A stretch of DNA of 64,000 bases from Corallococcus soli (GCF_014930455.1 NZ_JAAIYO010000010.1:62001-126000); one strand, 5' to 3'. Shown: positions 7,837 to 17,722, counted from the first letter of the stretch. The notes: generated by a model from the letters alone, not told the origin. Program-made: numbers and translations.

Positions 7837-8769
7837 CTAGAAGCCGATGGACGTGAGCGTGAAGTCCACGTGGGCCTCGGCGCCCGAGCCGACGGTGGCG
7901 GCCGCCGGGCGCGCGAGGTCCGTGGTGAAGCTCACGCCCTCGGGGGCCACCACGTCCACCTGGTAGGTGCCGGGCAGCAGGTACTTGAAGTCCGCCACGA
8001 AGACGGCGCTCGTGGTGGCGGTGAAGGGCAGCGTCTCCCGGCTGCCGTCGGCGTTGACGAGCACCGCGGAGAAGCCGGACAGCTGCGCCGTGCCGGGCAC
8101 CGGGAAGCCCAGCCCGTCCTGGAGCTGGAGGGTGACCTCCACGTTGCCGGAGAACTGGAGGTCCGCGCCCTTGATGACCGGCCGCATGACCCACTTGCCG
8201 GAGTTGCCGGCCTCCTTGCCGAAGCTCTGCGCCACGTCGAAGTCCACCAGGATGACCTTCTGGTCGTCATCGCTGGTGATGGTGACGTCCGCGTCCTTGT
8301 CGAACTTCACCTTGAGGCCGGAGCTGGCGGCGCTCGGCATCTGCAGGTCCCCGTCCACCTGGGCGCCCTCGGGCAGGCCCTCGTAGCTGGGGGAGGTGGC
8401 GAAGATGCGGCTGCCGCCGTCCTGCTTCACCTGGATGTAGCCGCCCGTGATGACGAAGCGCAGCTCCTTGTACCTGCCCGGCGGCACCTCCGCGTCCTTC
8501 ACCAGGTCCGCGGCGTCGTTGGCCAGGGTGAGCAGGTCGGTGGTGACGGGCTCGCTCAGGAGCACCACGTCGCCCTTGCCTTCCTCCCCGTCCACGTCGC
8601 CCTTCAGGTAGACCTTGGAGATGGTGACGACGGCCTTCTCGAACGTGTCGCCCGGAGCGTCGGTCAGCTTCAGCGTGACGCGGGCGTTGTCGCCGCCGCC
8701 GCAGGCCGCCAGGAACAGCAGGCCCGTGGCCATCAGCAGGGAAGAGGTCAGTTGACGCAAGGAGGACAT
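7837..8769 (-). CDS. DUF4382 domain lipoprotein
   Basis: A 310-residue protein. The signal MSSLRQLTSSLLMATGLLFLAAC ends in a lipobox (LAAC). What follows (VTLKLTDAPGDTFEKAVVTISKVYLKG) is the start of a DUF4382 domain, an Ig-like or transthyretin-like fold of unknown function. A second beta domain at the C-terminus (VEVTLQLQDGLGFPVPG to GTYQVDVVAPEGV) resembles carboxypeptidase-regulatory-like repeats. An AAGG site precedes ATG 8769. It is anchored to a membrane, and its role is unknown. It lies 68 bp downstream of the Cys-rich lipoprotein gene on the same strand and may be the last gene of that transcript. Confidence 0.8.
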   Translation of the reverse strand: MSSLRQLTSSLLMATGLLFLAACGGGDNARVTLKLTDAPGDTFEKAVVTISKVYLKGDVDGEEGKGDVVLLSEPVTTDLLTLANDAADLVKDAEVPPGRYKELRFVITGGYIQVKQDGGSRIFATSPSYEGLPEGAQVDGDLQMPSAASSGLKVKFDKDADVTITSDDDQKVILVDFDVAQSFGKEAGNSGKWVMRPVIKGADLQFSGNVEVTLQLQDGLGFPVPGTAQLSGFSAVLVNADGSRETLPFTATTSAVFVADFKYLLPGTYQVDVVAPEGVSFTTDLARPAAATVGSGAEAHVDFTLTSIGF

Positions 8770-8837
8770 GCGGGGCCTTGGGAAAGGGGTGGACACCCCT
8801 GGAAGACCCGCCCCGCGTCGGAACGGCCACGCCCGGC

Positions 8838-9758
8838 CTATTGTCGGAAGTCGCCGCAGGTGGCGAAGCGGGATGGATCCGGCAGGCAGTGGCCGTCCTG
8901 GCAGGTGAGCCCGTCGGTGCACGCGGGCCTCCCGACGCCACAGTCCATCACGCAGGCCATGGCGTTGCCGGGAACGTCCGCGCAGCGCGCCGCGGGCGTG
9001 CACTGCCAGTGGCCCTCGCAGGGGGCGCACTCGGCGCCGGGTCCTTCGCACCGCATGCCCCGGCAGGTGAGTGGCGCGGCGCACTGTGAGTCATCCATGC
9101 ACCCCACGCACTGCCCGTTGGGCGCGCAGTGGGTGTCGCTGTCGCAGCCGGTCTCCGCGCAGCCCCGCCGTCCCCAGGCGTCCTCGGGGATGAGCTCCAG
9201 CTTCAGCAGCTTCTGTTCCCCCGGGCCCACGCAGCCCTGGCCGGATGCCGTGACGAAGTCAGGCGCCAGGACGCGCACCTCGTAGCAGCCCTCCGGCAGG
9301 GGCCCGATGCGCTGCTTGCCCGCGACGTCCAGCCGCAGGGCCTGGAAGGGCGTGCCCACGAGCGACACCTGCGCCTGCGTGAGCTTCAGGCTGCCCCGGG
9401 ACTTCACCTTCAGGTCAAGGGTGCCGGCCGGCCTGGGCGCCACGTCCTCCACCGCCACGGACTGGCCCCCCTGCACGGTGAGGGGCACGCGCGCGGCCTT
9501 GCTGGCGGTGGCGACGATGAAGAGCTCCGCCGGGCCCGCGGGCACGTCCGCCAGCGTGAAGCGGCCCTCCGCGTCCACGGTGCCGCGCGCGTCGGGCGTT
9601 CCCACCAACGACACCAGCGCGACGGCTGGATCGAACTCGGTGAGGCGGCCGTGCACGGTGCCCGTGCGAAAGGGGGTGTTGTCCAGGTTGCCGCAGGCGC
9701 CCAGGGCCAGCGCGAGGGAGGGCCACATGAGCCTCAGGAGCCAGTGTGCGCGTCGCAT
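8838..9758 (-). CDS. Cys-rich lipoprotein, last gene of the sigma/caspase operon
   Basis: A 306-residue protein with a lipoprotein signal ending LALGAC. Residues ~35-190 form two or three small beta domains of the carboxypeptidase-regulatory type (GTVDAEGRFTLADVPAGPAELFIVA). The C-terminal ~100 residues are Cys-rich with short repeats (CDSDTHCAPNGQC, CMDDSQCAAPLTC, CTDGLTCQDGHC) of the kind common in myxobacterial surface proteins. ATG 9758 overlaps the stop of the caspase-like gene (ATGA), so the two are translationally coupled. It may form an outer-surface partner of that protein; the function is unknown. Confidence 0.75.
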   Translation of the reverse strand: MRRAHWLLRLMWPSLALALGACGNLDNTPFRTGTVHGRLTEFDPAVALVSLVGTPDARGTVDAEGRFTLADVPAGPAELFIVATASKAARVPLTVQGGQSVAVEDVAPRPAGTLDLKVKSRGSLKLTQAQVSLVGTPFQALRLDVAGKQRIGPLPEGCYEVRVLAPDFVTASGQGCVGPGEQKLLKLELIPEDAWGRRGCAETGCDSDTHCAPNGQCVGCMDDSQCAAPLTCRGMRCEGPGAECAPCEGHWQCTPAARCADVPGNAMACVMDCGVGRPACTDGLTCQDGHCLPDPSRFATCGDFRQ

Positions 9759-11404
9759 CAGAAGCGGTACCCCACGCCGGCGTGTCCGCCGATGAAGCCC
9801 ACGGCCTGTCCCTGTCCGTCCACCACCACGTACGTCAACATCCCGTGGCCCTGCGCGGTCAATTCCAGCCGCTGACCCAGGCGCCAGGCCAGTCCTCCCA
9901 CCACACCCGGGCTGACGGTGAAGTAGCGCTGGCCCCCAGAGAAGGCTTCCACTTCAAAGGACCTGCGAAGGTACAGCGCGGCCACACGCGGCCCCGCGAA
10001 GAGCGTCAGCCGCTCCCAGCGCCACAGGTAGGGCACCGCGGCGCCCAGCGTGAGCGTGGTGTAGCCGAAGGGCACCTCGCTGCCGGGGGCCACCTGGAGC
10101 GTGCGCCGGCCCCGCCCCAGGCCCACGTCCACCATCAGCCCCAGGTCCTGGAGCGGCAGGTCCTCCAGGCGCAGCACCACGCCCACCTGGGGCGCGGCGG
10201 GCAGCAGCTCGCGGCGGCTCTTGCCGTCCGCGAACGACACCATGCCTCCCACGAGCGACAGCGCGCGGCGCGGGATGGCCTCCGACAGCAGGCGCTCCAG
10301 GGGCAGGCGCTCGCCCCGGGCCACGTCCACCTCGCGCCGCATGAGGACCGTGTCGCCCTTGGTCAGCTCCACCGTGCGCCGGCCCGGGCCCACCGCGGCG
10401 CCGCCGGGCAGCTCCAGGCGGGACTCCCCGTCCACCTTGAGGGTGAAGCCGTCCAGGCGCGGGCTGTAGGAGAACAGCTCGGGCTGGCCCGTCCGGTCGA
10501 TGCGGCCGGCGAGGATGACCGGATCCGCGCCCACCTCCAGGATCTCCGCGGACGGCCGCTGCCGGCCCTCGGTGAAGGCGAAGGTGCGGCGGCGCGAGTG
10601 GTCGTGGGCCTCCGTGGCGGTGACGGCGCCATCCCCGTTGCGGTCCGCGGCGCCGCCCAGGCCCTCGATGAGGAAGTACGTGTAGATGTCGTTGCGCAGG
10701 CCCGCGTCCTCGCGCGCCGTCTCGCCCCAGTCGCTCGCGGCGAACACCATGGAGGCGCGCGAGGAGTCCTCCAGCGGGCGCGCGTAGAAGCCGGACTTGA
10801 TGCCGGCCAGCTCCACCTCCAGCTCGCGGGGCAGCAGCGACTTGCCGCTGCCGCTGTGGCAGGTGGCCAGCACGAGCAGCCGTCGGCGGCTGGGCAGTTG
10901 TTCGAACTCCGCCTTCAGCGCGTCCATGGAGAGCGCCGTCTGGGGGATGGCCCGGTAGGACGCGTCCCGTGTGACGAGGTAGCGGGTCAGCTCGCCCCGG
11001 CCGTCGCGCGCGAGCGTGCCGTGCGCGGACAGGTACACCATCACCACGTCGTCCGGGCGGGTGGCTTCGCGCCGCAGCTGCCGCAGCGCCGCGAGGATGG
11101 CCTCCTTCGTCGTCTCCTCCGGGCGCGTGAGCACGCGCACCTGGTCGAAGTGGCCGCGCGAGGGATCCTTCAACACCCGCCCCAGGTCCGTGGCGTCCTT
11201 GGCGGAGAAGCGCAGGTCGCGCCACTGGGGGTCGTCGAACGACGACACGCCCACGAGCAGCGCGAGCCGCCGGGGCGTGTACGCACGGGACAGGTCCGCC
11301 GCGTCGAGCCGCAGCGGCACGAGCCCGCCCTTCTCCCCGGACGCGACGGAGGGACCCGCGCAGGCGGTGAGGGCGGCGAGCAGGAAGAGGAGGAGGGGCT
11401 TCAC
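9758..11404 (-). CDS. caspase-like lipoprotein with a C-terminal barrel-like region
   Basis: A 548-residue protein starting at GTG 11404, overlapping the previous stop (GTGA). It opens with a lipoprotein signal (LFLLAALTAC). Residues ~45-260 form a caspase/peptidase C14 domain with the catalytic pair His128 (VYLSAHGT) and Cys182 (ATCHSGSG). A calcium-binding-like DRNGDGAVTATEA follows at ~275. The last ~170 residues alternate polar and hydrophobic positions and end in an aromatic residue (VGYRF), as outer-membrane beta-barrels do. A lipidated exported caspase homologue joined to a barrel-like domain is unusual. The order sigma factor, anti-sigma-like protein, caspase suggests a stress-induced protease. 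Confidence 0.75.
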   Translation of the reverse strand: MKPLLLFLLAALTACAGPSVASGEKGGLVPLRLDAADLSRAYTPRRLALLVGVSSFDDPQWRDLRFSAKDATDLGRVLKDPSRGHFDQVRVLTRPEETTKEAILAALRQLRREATRPDDVVMVYLSAHGTLARDGRGELTRYLVTRDASYRAIPQTALSMDALKAEFEQLPSRRRLLVLATCHSGSGKSLLPRELEVELAGIKSGFYARPLEDSSRASMVFAASDWGETAREDAGLRNDIYTYFLIEGLGGAADRNGDGAVTATEAHDHSRRRTFAFTEGRQRPSAEILEVGADPVILAGRIDRTGQPELFSYSPRLDGFTLKVDGESRLELPGGAAVGPGRRTVELTKGDTVLMRREVDVARGERLPLERLLSEAIPRRALSLVGGMVSFADGKSRRELLPAAPQVGVVLRLEDLPLQDLGLMVDVGLGRGRRTLQVAPGSEVPFGYTTLTLGAAVPYLWRWERLTLFAGPRVAALYLRRSFEVEAFSGGQRYFTVSPGVVGGLAWRLGQRLELTAQGHGMLTYVVVDGQGQAVGFIGGHAGVGYRF

Positions 11405-12219
11405 GGTTGGCGTGAAGTCTGTCCTGTCCGCACGCGCACGTCGAACCGCGCGACCGTCCCCGGGCGTGAATCCGCCGCCGCGTCCGTCCCCAGCGCCGCG
11501 AGCGCGTCCGCCTCCGAGGCGGGCTCCCATGACGTGAAGGCCACCAGGATGAGGCTCAGCGGGCCCTCGTCCGCCTCCAGGCTCACGCCCGCCAGGCCCT
11601 CCGGCCCCGCCAGGTCGTGCGTGCCCGCCTCCAGGGGGAAGTGGCCCAGCAGCTCCGGAGGCTGGTCCGGCCGCTGCTGGTAGAGCAGGGCGGTGCCGGA
11701 CTCGGTGGCGTGGTAGCGCACCAGCAGCACCTCTTCCTTCGTGACGTCGGCGCCGGGATCCACCCGGCGCAGCCCGCCCTCCGGGCTCCGGGCGACCACC
11801 GCCACCTCCAGGGAGATGCGCCCCGCGCCCTTGATTCCCTCGGCGCCTTCGATGCCGGCCGGCGCCGCGCCGGAGACGGGCCCCTTCACGCGGGGCACCA
11901 GCACCACCATCAGCACGGAGGCCGCGATGGCGCCGGCCATCCAGCCCCAGTAGCGCCCCGGCGGCGCGGCGAAGCGCGGGCGCGGGGCAGGGCGGCGCAG
12001 GGGGACCACGTTGGTGGCCTCGGCCCCTGCCTCCACCGCCCGGGCGGGGGCCAGGTTCAGCAGCAGGGCATCCGTGCGCCCGTCGAGCGCGTCCGAGTGG
12101 TTGGCGAGGAAGACCTCGCACGCCTCACACGGCGAGGCCAGGTGTTCACGGAACCAGGCGACCGCGACAGGGTCCCGGTTCGCGAGGTCGCGCATCACGG
12201 CGGCATCCAGGTGTTTCAC
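11401..12219 (-). CDS. anti-sigma-like transmembrane protein with DUF4384-like domain
   Basis: A 272-residue protein. The N-terminal region has a zinc-finger-like H-x3-C-x2-C motif (HLASPCEAC, residues ~25-33) typical of zinc-binding anti-sigma factors. One transmembrane helix lies at about residues 93-110 (GWMAGAIAASVLMVVLV). The exterior part (LEVAVVARSPEGG, EEVLLVRYHATESGTALLYQ, GTHDLAGPEG) resembles DUF4384-type sensory domains. It begins 3 bp after the ECF sigma gene and overlaps the caspase gene by 4 bp. The obvious role is to hold the sigma factor and release it on a cell-envelope signal; this is inferred from motif and order. Confidence 0.75.
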   Translation of the reverse strand: MKHLDAAVMRDLANRDPVAVAWFREHLASPCEACEVFLANHSDALDGRTDALLLNLAPARAVEAGAEATNVVPLRRPAPRPRFAAPPGRYWGWMAGAIAASVLMVVLVPRVKGPVSGAAPAGIEGAEGIKGAGRISLEVAVVARSPEGGLRRVDPGADVTKEEVLLVRYHATESGTALLYQQRPDQPPELLGHFPLEAGTHDLAGPEGLAGVSLEADEGPLSLILVAFTSWEPASEADALAALGTDAAADSRPGTVARFDVRVRTGQTSRQP

Positions 12220-12222
12220 GTG

Positions 12223-12798
12223 TCACTCCCACCGTCCGGCGAGCACCCGTTGGAGGAGCTCCCGCTTGATGCGCCCACGAAACCGCTCCAACCGCATCGT
12301 GATCGTGCTCTTGCCCACGCCGAGCTGTTCGGCGATCTCCCGCGCTGACAGCTGTCCCTCCAGGTAGAAGAGCTGCACGGTCTTCTTCTCTTCACCCTCG
12401 GGCAGCTCGGCGATGAGCTGCCGCACCACCGCGATGTCCCGCTCCACCTGGAGCGCCGGAGGCAGGGCCGGCACCGACTCCGGTTCGGGATCCGCCAGCG
12501 TGTCCTCCATCCGCCGCAGGGCCGTGCGGCGCTCCAGCTTCGTGCGCGCCCGGTTGCGCGCGATGGTCAGCAGCCAGGGGGTGAAGGCCCCGGCCTCCTT
12601 CAGCCGGGGCAGCCCCCGGAACGCCCGGACGTAGGACTCCTGGAGGACGTCCTCCACCTCGTCCGCATCCAATGTGCCGAAACCCGCGACCAGTCGTGCC
12701 ACCAGCGGCCGTGTGCGGCGGTAGAGCTCACTGAAGGCGGACGACTCCCCCTGCGTTGCCCGCCGAACCTCGTCCGCGAATGCCTCCGTCTCACCCAC
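12223..12798 (-). CDS. ECF-type RNA polymerase sigma factor
   Basis: A 191-residue sigma-70 family protein of ECF type. Region 2 spans ~22-90 (FSELYRRTRPLVARLV, DVLQESYVRAFRGLPRL, PWLLTIARNRARTKL). Region 4 spans ~130-185 (LPEGEEKKTVQLFYLEGQLSAREIAEQLGVGKSTITMRLERFRGRIKREL region). It is first in a tight operon with the anti-sigma-like, caspase-like and Cys-rich lipoprotein genes. By analogy with other such operons it probably drives its own operon, but I could not pick out a convincing ECF promoter in the 118 bp upstream. Confidence 0.9.
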   Translation of the reverse strand: MGETEAFADEVRRATQGESSAFSELYRRTRPLVARLVAGFGTLDADEVEDVLQESYVRAFRGLPRLKEAGAFTPWLLTIARNRARTKLERRTALRRMEDTLADPEPESVPALPPALQVERDIAVVRQLIAELPEGEEKKTVQLFYLEGQLSAREIAEQLGVGKSTITMRLERFRGRIKRELLQRVLAGRWE

Positions 12799-12846
12799 CT
12801 GTCAGGAAGACCTCCCTCCTGGTGAATCGGCCACAGGCCCCTTGAA

Positions 12847-12891
12847 GCACGAAGGCCCCTGGACGACGACATCCAGGGGCCTGCTTCGTGC
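12847..12891 (-). terminator. terminator of the OsmC-like gene
   Basis: Outer arms GCACGAAG/CTTCGTGC and inner arms GGCCCCTGGA/TCCAGGGGCC close an ~8-base loop, with a 2-base bulge. It lies 26 bp past the OsmC-like stop and upstream of the sigma operon. The GGCCCCTGG core matches the terminator at 5362-5396. Confidence 0.8.
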
Positions 12892-12916
12892 GCATTCCCT
12901 GCGAGGGGTGCGGCCG

Positions 12917-13342
12917 TCAGCTCACGAGCTTCGCCTTGAGGGTGATGTTCACGCCGGCGAGGGCCTTGGAGACGGGGCAGCCCTTCTTGGTCTCCTCGGC
13001 GATCTGCTGGAACCGGGCGTCGTCCGTGCCGGCGACGGCGACCTCGGTGCTGAGCGCGATGGTGGTGATGGCGAAGCCCTCACCCTGCTTGTCCAGCTGC
13101 ACGTCCGCGTTCGTCTTGATGCTGGTGGGCTTCAGGCCCGCCTTCTCCAGCCCCAGCGACAGGGCCATGGAGAAGCACCCGGACAGCGCCGCGCCGATGA
13201 GCTCCTCGGGGTTGCTGCCCTGCTGGCCCTCGAAGCGGGTGCCGAGCGAGAAGGGGACCTCCGGGGCGTGGCCCGGCTTCATGGAACCCTTGCCGTCCTT
13301 CAGTCCACCGGTCCACTGCGCACTGCCCTTGCTGATGCCCAT
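12917..13342 (-). CDS. OsmC/Ohr family peroxiredoxin
   Basis: A 141-residue protein with both redox cysteines of the family: the first in LSGCFSMAL (~residue 56) and the second in KKGCPVSKAL (~residue 122). The SNPEELIGAALSGCF stretch is typical of OsmC. These enzymes reduce organic hydroperoxides, probably with lipoylated protein as reductant. It begins at ATG 13342, is cytoplasmic, stands alone and ends at its own terminator. By context it is a general oxidative or osmotic stress gene. Confidence 0.9.
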   Translation of the reverse strand: MGISKGSAQWTGGLKDGKGSMKPGHAPEVPFSLGTRFEGQQGSNPEELIGAALSGCFSMALSLGLEKAGLKPTSIKTNADVQLDKQGEGFAITTIALSTEVAVAGTDDARFQQIAEETKKGCPVSKALAGVNITLKAKLVS

Positions 13343-13538
13343 GGCGTTCGTCTCCTGTTCCGTGTCCGCGCGGAAGGTAGGGCGCTGGGCAAGGCCTGAC
13401 AATTCCTCACAAAACCAGCCATCACATCCCCAACCCTTCGCATGACACGGTTTCGTGGCCAGGGCTTGCATGGAGCGGTGCACTCTGACGGACTGGGGGT
13501 GCGAGGCACCTGTGCCTCCACCACCTGGAGTCTCCTGC

Positions 13539-13883
13539 ATGCGAAACATGATCCGCGTCCTGGTCCTGATGAGCGTCTCCGTCGGCATCCTTTCGGCCTG
13601 TGGCCCGGCGGAGGACGTGGACGTGACGCCGCCCGCAATCGTCGACGCCCAGGTCGAGCAGGAGATTGGCGACACGCCCCACTGTCAGATTGGTGGCAGC
13701 ATCCAGTCGCAGATCATCTGGGCGGACGCCTGCAAGGCGTGCACGGAGGTGGGCGGCGACGGCAGTTGGCCGCGTGGCGCCTACGGCCGCCCGGGCAGCC
13801 TGCACCAGCGCTGCTGCTACGGCACCACGTGCGGCGCGTGGAAGCTCATCCGCCCGGTCTGCGAGACCTGCGAGCTGCACTGA
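13539..13883 (+). CDS. small Cys-rich lipoprotein
   Basis: A 114-residue protein. ATG 13539 follows CTGGAG at a good distance. The signal peptide ends at ILSAC, a good lipobox. The mature part (~95 residues) has eight cysteines in a dense pattern: HCQ, ADACKACTE, QRCCYGTTCG, PVCETCELH. So it is probably disulfide-bonded and outside the cytoplasm. I recognise no family; an invertebrate-toxin-like or binding role is possible but unsupported. It converges on the sorbosone dehydrogenase gene with a strong hairpin between. Confidence 0.7.
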   Translation: MRNMIRVLVLMSVSVGILSACGPAEDVDVTPPAIVDAQVEQEIGDTPHCQIGGSIQSQIIWADACKACTEVGGDGSWPRGAYGRPGSLHQRCCYGTTCGAWKLIRPVCETCELH

Positions 13884-13890
13884 CGCACCC

Positions 13891-13922
13891 CGGGGGCCGC
13901 GGCGGCGAAGCCGTGGCCCCCG
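13891..13922. terminator. bidirectional terminator hairpin
   Basis: CGGGGGCC and GGCCCCCG, with further imperfect pairing of CGGC/GCCG inside, lie between the convergent Cys-rich lipoprotein and sugar dehydrogenase genes. No clear T-tract. Confidence 0.65.
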
Positions 13923-13927
13923 CGCCG

Positions 13928-15238
<1,311 letters not shown>

Positions 15239-15422
15239 GGGGACTTCTCTACGGACGCTCCTCCCGCCCAGGTGATGGATGGATGCCGGGCCCGCCCAAG
15301 GGTGTTGAGTTCTGGGAAGCGCGGGGCGCCGGCTGCTCAGCGCAGGACACGTCCCGCGTCCGCCCGTCCCCGCGTGCGCCCTGGCGACCCGTGCAGCGGG
15401 GTGGCCGCGCACGGGCGGCCCT

Positions 15423-16658
15423 TCACCGCGGGGGCGGCGCGGCCGGTGTGCGGACGTGCTCGGGCCGGACACCCAGTCCGATGAGGCGCGCGGGGATGCG
15501 GCGCAGGGCGGGGACCTGCTGGATGAGCCAGAGGGGCAGGGGCAGCCGCGTGCGCGGAGAAGGGTCCTTCAGCGCGGGGCTGAGCACGCGGTCCTGGATG
15601 AGGACCTGGGCCCGCTGGGTGAGGCGCGTGGGCCACTCCCTGCGCTCCTGGACCTGGCGCAGGTGCGCGGGCGTCACGCCGCCGGCGAGCAGCGGCGCGG
15701 CGAGCAGGTTCGCGGCGGCCACGGCGTCCTGCACGGCGAGGTTGATGCCCACGCCGCCCACGGGAGACATGGCGTGCGCCGCGTCCCCGATGCAGAGCAG
15801 CCCGGGCTGATACCAGGTGCGCAGCCGGTCCACGCGCACGGTGAGCAGCTTCACGTCGTCCCAGGTCGCGATCTCCGGGGCCCGGTCCGCGAGGAAGGGC
15901 GCGAGCTTCGCGAAGTCGCGCTGGAAGGACTCCAGGCCGCGCTCGCGCAGGGGTCCGAAGGCCCCCTTCGCGATGACCCGACCGCACTGCCACAGGTCGC
16001 CCCGGTTGATGAGGATGAAGACCTGCCCGCCTTCGAAGCGGCCCACGGGTTCCACGGGGTCCCCGGGCTTGCGCGTCACGCGGAACCAGAGGACGTCCAT
16101 GGGCGCGCCCAGCTCCTCCACGTCCAGGCCGGAGCGCTGCCGCACGGTGGACGTGCGCCCGTCGGCGGCCACCACGAGCGGGGCGCGCACCTCCAGGGGC
16201 CCTTCGGGGGTGCGCACCTGGACGCCCACGACCTGCCCCTGGTCGCCGCGCACCAGGTCCGTCACCTCGGCGCGCCGGCGCAGGTGGAAGCCCGGGTACG
16301 CGGAGGCCTTGCGCGCGAGGAAGTCGAGCAGGTCCCACTGGGGCATGAACGCGATGTAGCGCGCGTGCGTGGGCAGGTGCTGGAAGTCGCCCACCACCAC
16401 GTCGTGCGTGCCGCTCTGGAAGCGCAGCAACGGCGCCTTCGAGTGGGGCAGGGCAAGCAGCTCCTCCATCCATCCCAGCTCATGCATCAGCTCCAGGGTG
16501 GACGGGTGGAGGGTGTCCCCGCGGAAGTCGCGCAGGAAGTCCGCGTGCTTCTCCAGGACGGTGACGTCCACTCCGGCGCGCGCGAGCAGCAGGCCCAGCA
16601 TCATTCCCGCGGGGCCTCCCCCCGCGATGCAGCACTGCGTGGTGACGGACTCGGACAT
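15423..16658 (-). CDS. FAD-dependent monooxygenase (PheA/TfdB type)
   Basis: A 411-residue flavoprotein. The FAD-binding GGGPAGMMLG lies at residues ~13-22, a DG motif at VVAADGRTSTVRQ (~165), and the second FAD contact at LCIGDAAHAMSPVGGVGINLA (~292). These mark the class A aromatic hydroxylase family, which uses NAD(P)H and FAD to hydroxylate aromatic or polyketide substrates. A tailoring role is possible, but no biosynthetic genes adjoin it. It starts at ATG 16658. A 184-bp gap separates it from the sugar dehydrogenase, so they are probably independent. Confidence 0.85.
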   Translation of the reverse strand: MSESVTTQCCIAGGGPAGMMLGLLLARAGVDVTVLEKHADFLRDFRGDTLHPSTLELMHELGWMEELLALPHSKAPLLRFQSGTHDVVVGDFQHLPTHARYIAFMPQWDLLDFLARKASAYPGFHLRRRAEVTDLVRGDQGQVVGVQVRTPEGPLEVRAPLVVAADGRTSTVRQRSGLDVEELGAPMDVLWFRVTRKPGDPVEPVGRFEGGQVFILINRGDLWQCGRVIAKGAFGPLRERGLESFQRDFAKLAPFLADRAPEIATWDDVKLLTVRVDRLRTWYQPGLLCIGDAAHAMSPVGGVGINLAVQDAVAAANLLAAPLLAGGVTPAHLRQVQERREWPTRLTQRAQVLIQDRVLSPALKDPSPRTRLPLPLWLIQQVPALRRIPARLIGLGVRPEHVRTPAAPPPR

Positions 16659-16813
16659 GGTGCTCCCCTGCCCGGCAAGAAGCGGGGCACGGGCATCCTA
16701 GACGCGCGGCCACGCCCGACGCTCGAACTCGTGGGGCTTGGGGAAAAGAGGACCGCGGAGGGGTGGGCACGTTAAGCTTCGGCCCGCCGCTGTCCGGCGC
16801 AAGGAGACGCACC

Positions 16814-16918
16814 GTGCCCAAGGGTCAAGAGAAGGCGAAGAAGGACAACAAGCCGAAGCTGACGACGAAGGAGAAGCAGGAGAAGAAGAAGAAGGCCAAG
16901 GAAGAGAAGAAGAGGTAG
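16814..16918 (+). CDS. 34-residue Lys-rich small protein
   Basis: A short frame starting at GTG 16814 has a perfect AAGGAG ribosome site 7 bases upstream and ends at TAG 16918. The product (MPKGQEKAKK, DNKPKLTTKEK, QEKKKKAKEEKKR) is about half lysine, strongly basic and probably helical or disordered. Such peptides can bind nucleic acids or ribosomes. The ribosome site and the Lys codon usage (almost all AAG) support real translation. It stands alone between the monooxygenase and hemolysin III genes. Confidence 0.7.
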   Translation: MPKGQEKAKKDNKPKLTTKEKQEKKKKAKEEKKR

Positions 16919-17059
16919 CTCCTGGCCTCGGAACCCCCTGCGCGCGCCGGACCACGGCAGCGCGTCAGGGTGCGCTGCCTGGAACGGCTGGACTCCAGTG
17001 GAAGCGGGAGTCCAGCGTCCGTTCCCGACCCGCGAGGGATGCGAGTCCTTGCCCGGCCG

Positions 17060-17722
17060 CTAGGGTCCCAGGACATCCACCAGGATGACGTAGTGCAGGG
17101 CCGCCGCGGCGATGACCATGACGTGGAACAGCTCGTGGTAGCCGAAGACCGCGGGCTTGGGATCCGGCCACCGGCGCGCGTACACCACGGCGCCCACCGC
17201 GTAGAGCACCCCTTCGAACACCAGCCACCTGACCCGGGTGGGGCCAATCACGCCCGACAGCCGCAACATCACCGGCGTCGACACCAGCCCCAGCGCGACG
17301 TAGAGCGAGGAGCGCAGCCCCCGTGACGCGGAGATGCCCAGCAGCGTGAGCGTCGCGCCCGTGAGGGCCGCCGCCCACATCACCCAGAGCGACTGCCGGC
17401 TCCAGCCTCCCGCCAGGTCCAGCGTGGCCAGCGGCGTGAAGCTCCCCGCGATGAGGATGTAGATGGCCGCGTGGTCGAACTTCCCCAGCCGCTGGTAGGT
17501 CGCGGGGCTCCATGTGGGCCAGTGGTAGGTCCCGCTCACGCCGAACATCAGCACCATGCTGAAGCCGAACGTGAGGTTGGCCACGTACTGCACGCCCTGC
17601 ACGGGGGCCCGGGCCAGGTACACGCACGCCAACAGCGCCGCCACGAACGCCAGCATGTGCGACACGCCCCGCAGCCGGGGCTTCAGCTCATCCATGGCCT
17701 GCTCGTACCCCGGCCACGTCAC
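17060..17722 (-). CDS. hemolysin III / PAQR family membrane protein
   Basis: A 220-residue protein with seven predicted membrane helices. PAQR signatures are GVSGTYHWPTWSPATYQRLGKFDHAAIYILIAGSFTPLA-type blocks, with the conserved Ser, Asp and His residues, and a C-terminal FGYHELFHVMVI. These proteins are thought to be zinc-dependent membrane hydrolases related to adiponectin receptors, probably ceramidase-like. The start is GTG 17722; Met at residue 10 (17695) is equally likely, as neither has a strong ribosome site. It follows the chemoreceptor gene's strand-mate with a 69-bp gap. Confidence 0.85.
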   Translation of the reverse strand: MTWPGYEQAMDELKPRLRGVSHMLAFVAALLACVYLARAPVQGVQYVANLTFGFSMVLMFGVSGTYHWPTWSPATYQRLGKFDHAAIYILIAGSFTPLATLDLAGGWSRQSLWVMWAAALTGATLTLLGISASRGLRSSLYVALGLVSTPVMLRLSGVIGPTRVRWLVFEGVLYAVGAVVYARRWPDPKPAVFGYHELFHVMVIAAAALHYVILVDVLGP

